From Rickettsia typhi (GTDB lineage Bacteria; Pseudomonadota; Alphaproteobacteria; Rickettsiales; UBA1997), in assembly GCA_945888585.1 (NCBI GenBank), contig CAMDAI010000042.1, positions 1 to 8,816 of the forward strand: a DNA stretch of 8,816 nucleotides, written 5' to 3'. Under the pieces are notes generated by a model. That model was not told the DNA's origin and did not search any database. It was given only the letters and a program-made list of their open reading frames with translations. Made by a program: the position numbers and the translations under genes. Below are positions 7,924-8,816 of this stretch, one piece after another. The first letter of the stretch is position 1. Each line of letters opens with the position of its first letter.

Positions 7924-8816
7924 ATGGTTAAAAATATCTTATTTATCATTGAAAAAAATATTATTGAAGATGGTGTTAAATCCACTAATAATTACGGCGG
8001 TGACACTTCATTAATTTTTGCTGCAATGCAAAAAGCATCTTCAAATATTCGTATATTTCTAACTAACTCCAACTTAGTTACTAACCAAAATGGTGCTTTA
8101 TTGGTTAGAGAAATTTCCGCGTCTAATCTTGCCGAATTAATTCTAGAAAAAGCTGAAGGTTATTTTTCAGCAGCTCTTGATTACATTGTTTCCAAGCCGA
8201 TTGAAAAACATTTTTCCAATTTTATTTTAAAAGAAAAAATCTGGATGAATCCAAATGATTTTTCTCAAATTTATAATCGCGCTGAACCAGCTTCATTAAC
8301 TGAAAAATATTATCAAAAATTAGAATATATTTTTGCTAAACAAACCCAGAAAAATCAAATTCATAATGATCCGAAAATATGCAGTAAAATTAGCGATAAA
8401 CAATCAATTTATGAATTAGATCAGCAATTGTCAGAAAAGCAAAAATTAGGTTTTGATACCATGATCATTGATCTTGATAATTTGAATGAAATTACTGATA
8501 AAAAATTGGTAGAGTTTCAAAATAATCGTTCACTTTGTATTAAGCCATATAATTGGTTTGGTGGTATTGGAGTAATTTTGCATAAAGGAGCCTTAACTGT
8601 TCAAAAATTAAATGAATATTTAAAACAAATTAAGCAAGAAATTTTTGAAGATGCAAAAAAAATGGTAAATGGCGATGAAGAAGAAGCCAGTAAATTAGCA
8701 GTTTTACCTAAGATAATTATCCAAGAACAGGCTCTATATCCGCATTTTGGTGATCTTCGAATTTTGGTGGCTAAAGGAAAAATTGTGGGTGGATTTTTAC
8801 GGGTTCCAAAAAGAGG
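7924..8816 (+). CDS. Glutathione-synthetase-like ATP-grasp protein, partial (runs off right edge)
   Basis: The frame is open from ATG 7924 to the window end, giving 297 residues plus two bases, so the C-terminus is missing. The layout follows prokaryotic glutathione synthetase GshB: an N-terminal substrate-domain start (KNILFIIEKN), IYNRAEPASLTEKYYQKLEYI at 116-136 where GshB has MRKDPPFD..Y, HNDPKICSKISDKQSIYEL at 147-165 where GshB has NdPxxLRdxNEKL, SLCIKPYNWFGGIGV at 203-217 equivalent to the ATP-grasp LKPLDGxGGxxI loop, and IIIQEQALYPHFGDLRILV at 264-282 followed by GGFLRVPKR. It is divergent: the DPP segment is changed and there is a charged stretch of about 30 residues (roughly 233-262) between the glycine loop and the next strand. 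It may ligate glycine to gamma-glutamylcysteine, or act on another carboxylate-amine pair. The N-terminus is complete; ATP-grasp is likely, GshB activity less sure. Confidence 0.7.
   Translation, partial: MVKNILFIIEKNIIEDGVKSTNNYGGDTSLIFAAMQKASSNIRIFLTNSNLVTNQNGALLVREISASNLAELILEKAEGYFSAALDYIVSKPIEKHFSNFILKEKIWMNPNDFSQIYNRAEPASLTEKYYQKLEYIFAKQTQKNQIHNDPKICSKISDKQSIYELDQQLSEKQKLGFDTMIIDLDNLNEITDKKLVEFQNNRSLCIKPYNWFGGIGVILHKGALTVQKLNEYLKQIKQEIFEDAKKMVNGDEEEASKLAVLPKIIIQEQALYPHFGDLRILVAKGKIVGGFLRVPKR

Overview
This is an AT-rich, densely packed Gram-negative window. TolB (periplasm), HslV and AmpG together point to a proteobacterium. The low GC, the close resemblance of HslV to rickettsial HslV as I remember it, and the AmpG plus EamA-type importers suggest an alphaproteobacterium of the Rickettsiales/Holosporales kind, probably host-associated. 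That placement is inference; no rRNA or tRNA is present to confirm it.

Minus-strand half (1-4331), in transcription order: hslV (peptidase of the HslUV protease), tolB (joined to hslV by a 4-nt ATGA overlap), a gene for an AlbA_2/Schlafen-like plus GHKL-ATPase regulator broken into two overlapping frames, and the N-terminal 186 residues of a radical SAM protein that runs off the left edge. The region between the regulator and the radical SAM gene (559-695) holds only AT-rich sequence with one A/T-only inverted repeat.

Plus-strand half (4428-8816): four tightly spaced genes that look like one operon: ampG (muropeptide permease), a PIF1-family DNA helicase (1-nt overlap), an EamA/DMT-family inner-membrane transporter (9-nt gap), and a glutathione-synthetase-like ATP-grasp enzyme (5-nt gap) cut by the right edge. 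The two halves diverge from a roughly 96-bp intergenic region (4332-4427).

Most genes are ordinary housekeeping or transport genes. The points most worth checking are the frameshift that splits the AlbA_2/ATPase gene (equivalent to one lost base near 1941-1966), hslV lying next to tolB instead of hslU, and the mixed helicase/transporter/ATP-grasp operon. I found no CRISPR array, insertion sequence, tRNA, or convincing new defence system. Strong Shine-Dalgarno sequences are generally lacking before the starts.
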